NCBI RefSeq assembly: GCF_018531145.1
Contig: NZ_JAHDSZ010000012.1
Location: forward strand, 1 to 59,901
Source of the DNA: Canibacter zhuwentaonis
GTDB lineage: Bacteria > Actinomycetota > Actinomycetes > Actinomycetales > Microbacteriaceae
DNA length: 59,901 nucleotides
Reading direction: 5' to 3'
Position 1 is the first letter of the stretch; every line of letters begins with the position of its first letter. The notes under the pieces were generated by a model that did no database searches, was not told the DNA's origin, and was given only the letters and a program-made list of their open reading frames with translations. The translations under genes and the position numbers were made by a program. Positions 59,482 to 59,901 of the stretch are shown here, piece after piece.

Positions 59482-59901
59482 TTAACCTCCGCAGTTAGCG
59501 GTAACGAAAGATTGTATTTCTGACGGATCACCAAGCCTTGCTTTTTCTAAGTTATTTCTGACCTGTTGACGCACGCTCTCATGCGCACGCTCCTTACTCA
59601 GATAACCCATATCTAGCACTTTATCCAGATGAGTTAGCGCGTTATTAGCGGCTTGCTCATCGGTGGCATATGTTTTAAGCCACTCTTTATACCAGGCGCA
59701 CTCATATGCTGTAGAAGCAGCGGTGTCCCCAAATCCTCGCTGGTAGCTACCCCCCTCTTCGTCTTCTCTCAAACTCTCAGGAGGAGTGTATCCCGCAGGC
59801 CAGTTGAGCTTTGCCACAGATTCCTGGTACTCCTTATTTATATCAGCATACGAAACAAACCCTCTCGAGCCTGAACAGCCGCCTAAAAATAAAGCACCTG
59901 C
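59482..59901 (-). CDS. Small lipoprotein, N-terminus cut by right edge
   Basis: The minus-strand frame is open from the window end to a stop at 59482. The visible N-terminal side reads LFLGGCSGS, a lipobox, so the frame continues upstream into a signal peptide outside the window; the internal GTG at 59817 is not the start. The mature part (about 130 residues) is helical, with conserved-looking Trp and Cys residues (AYECAWYKEWL and SFVTANCGG), suggesting one disulfide. I do not recognise the family. Confidence 0.75.
   Translation of the reverse strand, partial: AGALFLGGCSGSRGFVSYADINKEYQESVAKLNWPAGYTPPESLREDEEGGSYQRGFGDTAASTAYECAWYKEWLKTYATDEQAANNALTHLDKVLDMGYLSKERAHESVRQQVRNNLEKARLGDPSEIQSFVTANCGG

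Overview
The window looks like a compact chromosome segment of an actinobacterium, most likely order Micrococcales. The evidence is the classical cell-wall and division block trpG/pabA, pknB, pknA, pbpA, rodA, pstP, fhaB, fhaA and crgA, the menaquinone genes, DUF3662-FHA and DUF4229 proteins, a class E sortase and many leaderless genes. Base composition is moderate rather than very GC-rich and intergenic gaps are short, as in reduced or host-associated Micrococcales such as Tropheryma-like lineages. The family cannot be fixed from sequence alone.

Left edge (1-5.6 kb): two tandem minus-strand genes for repetitive secreted surface proteins. The left one is cut by the window edge. Each has a 13-14 base C tract (G on the coding strand) inside its apparent promoter spacer. 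The complete protein ends in a LANTG sorting signal and lies next to a decayed FtsX-like permease remnant and an intact class E sortase. Next (5.4-16 kb) come a small membrane protein, a glutamine amidotransferase and the fhaA-to-pknB operon that coordinates peptidoglycan growth, then tRNA-Leu and crgA.

16-23 kb: rhomboid protease, cyclophilin, an unidentified small protein, and a galE-LCP-GT2-GT2 operon for a wall glycopolymer, with a glycosyltransferase remnant upstream. 23-36.8 kb: a long minus-strand run of Ser/Thr kinase, 1933-residue Ig/Fn3 protein, MoxR ATPase, DUF58 protein and transglutaminase-like protein without its catalytic residues, leading into purK and purE. I regard this kinase-giant-MoxR-DUF58-TgpA set as the best candidate for a poorly described system.

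36.8-60 kb: mostly housekeeping genes: nusG-secE with tRNA-Trp, an aminotransferase, tRNA-Ser, serS, pheA, pgm, two HAD phosphatases, truA, a TSUP exporter, pyrE, a ferredoxin-NADP reductase, a polyprenyl diphosphate synthase, menG, menF, menD, two small membrane proteins, exonuclease III, a pseudo-beta-lactamase lipoprotein, a DUF2470-heme oxygenase fusion and, at the right edge, a lipoprotein fragment.

Two window-wide signals stand out. Many transcription units start with a TAnnnT hexamer only 6-8 nt upstream of the start codon (leaderless mRNAs). The octamer AGCGGATC is strongly over-represented and strand-skewed. I saw no CRISPR array, rRNA, transposase or phage gene.
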